DNA from: an uncultured Clostridia bacterium
Lineage (GTDB): Bacteria; Bacillota_A; Clostridia; Oscillospirales; Acutalibacteraceae
DNA: 7,966 nucleotides
Assembly (NCBI GenBank): GCA_944380625.1
Contig: CALWIE010000113.1
Location: 1-7,966, forward strand
Direction: 5' to 3'
Made by a program: the position numbers and the translations under genes. This document shows positions 7,139 through 7,966 of the stretch, one piece after another. The notes below the pieces were generated by a model. The model was not told the origin of the DNA. It saw only the letters and a list, made by a program, of their open reading frames with translations, and did no database searches. The stretch's first letter is position 1; the number at the start of each line of letters is the position of its first letter.

Positions 7139-7159
7139 TCCCGTAGTTTTCATACGGGA
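7139..7159. promoter_or_regulatory. Perfect 7-bp dyad spanning the predicted transcription start
   Basis: TCCCGTA (7139-7145) and TACGGGA (7153-7159) are exact inverted complements around the 7-nt centre GTTTTCA. The predicted +1 near 7143 falls inside the left arm, so the RNA would contain only part of the hairpin. That makes an operator for a repressor a possible reading. If transcription starts a few bases earlier than predicted, it would instead be a 5' stabilising hairpin. Confidence 0.4.
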
Positions 7160-7425
7160 TAGTTGTGCGGAGAAGATGCTTTTGCCCTCCCTGACAGAGA
7201 GGCGGCTGGCAGGTGCGAGGCCGCTGGGAGGCTGGGGCAGGCCGCTCCCCGCCGGAGGGTCCGGCGGATGGGACGCCCAAGGGGCGGGCCCTGCACGCCG
7301 CCGCGAGGAGCGGCGCGGTTTTCCCCCGTTACCGGGAAGCGAAAGACCCTTGGCCAGGCCAGGGGTGAATTTGGGTGGTACCACGGGCTTTTCCGTCCCA
7401 TTGGGGAGGGAGAAGCCTTTTTTTT
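7143..7425 (+). ncRNA. T-box riboswitch leader upstream of a GNAT acetyltransferase
   Basis: A tRNA-sensing leader of about 283 nt that reads through when its tRNA is uncharged. Stem I: distal helix GCGGC (7202-7206)/GCCGC (7220-7224) closing the loop with GGTGCGAG; the conserved CAGAGAG bulge (7195-7201) beside it; CTCCC (7187-7191)/GGGAG (7226-7230); and a G.U-rich helix 7178-7183/7233-7238 above a basal helix 7167-7172/7245-7252, which leaves a specifier loop near 7239-7244. GC-rich hairpins follow at 7252-7264, 7274-7286, 7296-7315 and 7347-7364. The T-box sequence GGGTGGTACCACGG is at 7373-7386. Antiterminator: UGGG (7372-7375) with CCCA (7397-7400), and ACGG (7383-7386) with CCGU (7393-7396), leaving the bulge UGGUACC. 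Competing terminator: 7386-7399 with 7404-7417, 14 positions with one mismatch and one wobble, then U8. The T-box and terminator are certain; the Stem I details come from folding by hand. Confidence 0.93.
7386..7425 (+). terminator. T-box regulated intrinsic terminator
   Basis: The 5' arm 7386-7399 pairs with 7404-7417 around the loop ATTG, and T8 (7418-7425) follows. Its 5' arm contains the antiterminator's 3' strand (7393-7399), so the two structures exclude each other. It ends immediately before the ribosome binding site GGAGG (7426-7430) of the acetyltransferase. Confidence 0.93.
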
Positions 7426-7436
7426 GGAGGTGTGCC

Positions 7437-7966
7437 ATGAAAGAGGTTTTGCGCACCCGGCGGCTTTTGCTGCGGGAGATGACAGAGGGGGACATCTCCG
7501 ACCTGGAAGAAATACTGCTGGACCCGGAGGTGACCTACGCCTATCCCCGTCCCTTTACAGAGGAAGGCGTGAGGGCGTGGCTGGCCCGCCAGCGGGAGCG
7601 CTACCGCCAGGACGGCTTTGGGCTGTGGGCGGTGGTGCTGCGCTCCACCGGGGAGATGGTGGGCCAGGCGGGCATCACCTGGCAGGACTGCGAGGGCCAG
7701 CCCGTGCTGGAGGTGGGCTACCTGCTGAAAAAGCGCTTCTGGCGCCGGGGCTACGCCAGCGAGGCCGCCAGGGCCTGCCGGGATTACGCCTTTCGGGTGC
7801 TGGGGGCCGAGAAGGTAAGCTCCATCATCAAGACGGACAACCTGGCCTCTATCCAGGTGGCCCAGCGCAACGGCATGGCCCGGGAGAAGGAGTTTACCGC
7901 CTACTACTACAACGTGCCTGTGCCCCACTATCTTTACACGGTTTGGAAGGATGATACCATGGATAC
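7437..7966 (+). CDS. GNAT N-acetyltransferase, RimJ/RimL-like, 3'-truncated by window edge
   Basis: An acetyl-CoA-dependent N-acetyltransferase of the GNAT superfamily; 176 codons are present with no stop before the window ends, so only a short C-terminal piece is probably missing. The start LRTRRLLLREMTEGDISDLEEI is the typical opening of RimJ/RimL-like enzymes (TERLxLRxxxxxD). The acetyl-CoA-binding motif A is EVGYLLKKRFWRRGYASEA at about 92-110, with RRGYA as the pyrophosphate loop. IKTDNLASIQVAQRNGM at about 131-147 is motif B, followed by the YTVWK C-terminal strand. ATG 7437 has GGAGG 6 nt upstream, directly after the T-box terminator, so it is the first gene under T-box control. The substrate is unknown: family members acetylate ribosomal-protein N-termini, amino acids, antibiotics, aminoacyl nucleotides or aminoacyl-tRNA. 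A longer open frame in another register (7163-7954) crosses the leader and is a shadow. Confidence 0.93.
   Translation, partial: MKEVLRTRRLLLREMTEGDISDLEEILLDPEVTYAYPRPFTEEGVRAWLARQRERYRQDGFGLWAVVLRSTGEMVGQAGITWQDCEGQPVLEVGYLLKKRFWRRGYASEAARACRDYAFRVLGAEKVSSIIKTDNLASIQVAQRNGMAREKEFTAYYYNVPVPHYLYTVWKDDTMD

Noticed and set aside
7163..7954. 263-codon open frame on the + strand
   Set aside because: It runs through the T-box leader and then in a different register through the GNAT gene. The real frame begins at 7437 and carries the acetyl-CoA-binding motif.

Overview
The window looks like chromosomal DNA from a GC-rich member of the Clostridia (Firmicutes/Bacillota), plausibly an Oscillospirales-type gut bacterium. 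The reasons are a roughly 60% GC base composition that still uses purine-rich AGGAGG-type ribosome binding sites, consensus sigma-A promoters, a T-box riboswitch, a BceAB-type ABC transporter and a clostridial-style LeuRS. The taxon is inferred from these traits. No rRNA, tRNA, CRISPR array, transposase or phage gene is visible.

Layout. (1) 1-2279, + strand: leuS, leucyl-tRNA synthetase, lacking its first ~45 codons because the window begins inside it. (2) 2291-2327: a strong bidirectional terminator between leuS and the convergent operon. (3) 5401-2346, - strand: a three-gene operon of a BceA-type ATPase, a BceB-type permease overlapping it by 8 nt, and an 89-residue membrane protein starting 16 nt after the permease stop. 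No histidine kinase or response regulator lies beside it. (4) 5402-5617: a divergent intergenic region. It holds a near-palindrome and three CTTAC repeats exactly 22 bp apart on the transporter side, and a consensus promoter on the other side. (5) 5618-6055, + strand: a 145-residue, probably four-helix membrane protein with its own terminator. (6) 6230-7069, + strand: a DUF3737-family beta-helix protein with its own promoter and a GTG start. (7) 7070-7436: a 367-bp non-coding stretch with a perfect-consensus promoter (TTGACA-17-TATAAT) and an almost complete T-box riboswitch leader ending in an intrinsic terminator with U8. (8) 7437-7966, + strand: a RimJ/RimL-like GNAT acetyltransferase running off the right edge.

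How the parts relate. leuS and the transporter operon only share a terminator. The BceAB-like pair would act as a membrane sensor/exporter or target-protection module against cell-envelope peptides, and the small third protein is a candidate accessory subunit. The most interesting part is the right end. A tRNA-sensing T-box normally controls aminoacyl-tRNA synthetase, amino-acid biosynthesis or amino-acid transport genes, but here it sits directly before an acetyltransferase, so expression of that enzyme should rise when one particular tRNA is uncharged. The antiterminator bulge (UGGU) predicts a tRNA with A73, and a hand fold of Stem I weakly favours GCC (alanine) as specifier.
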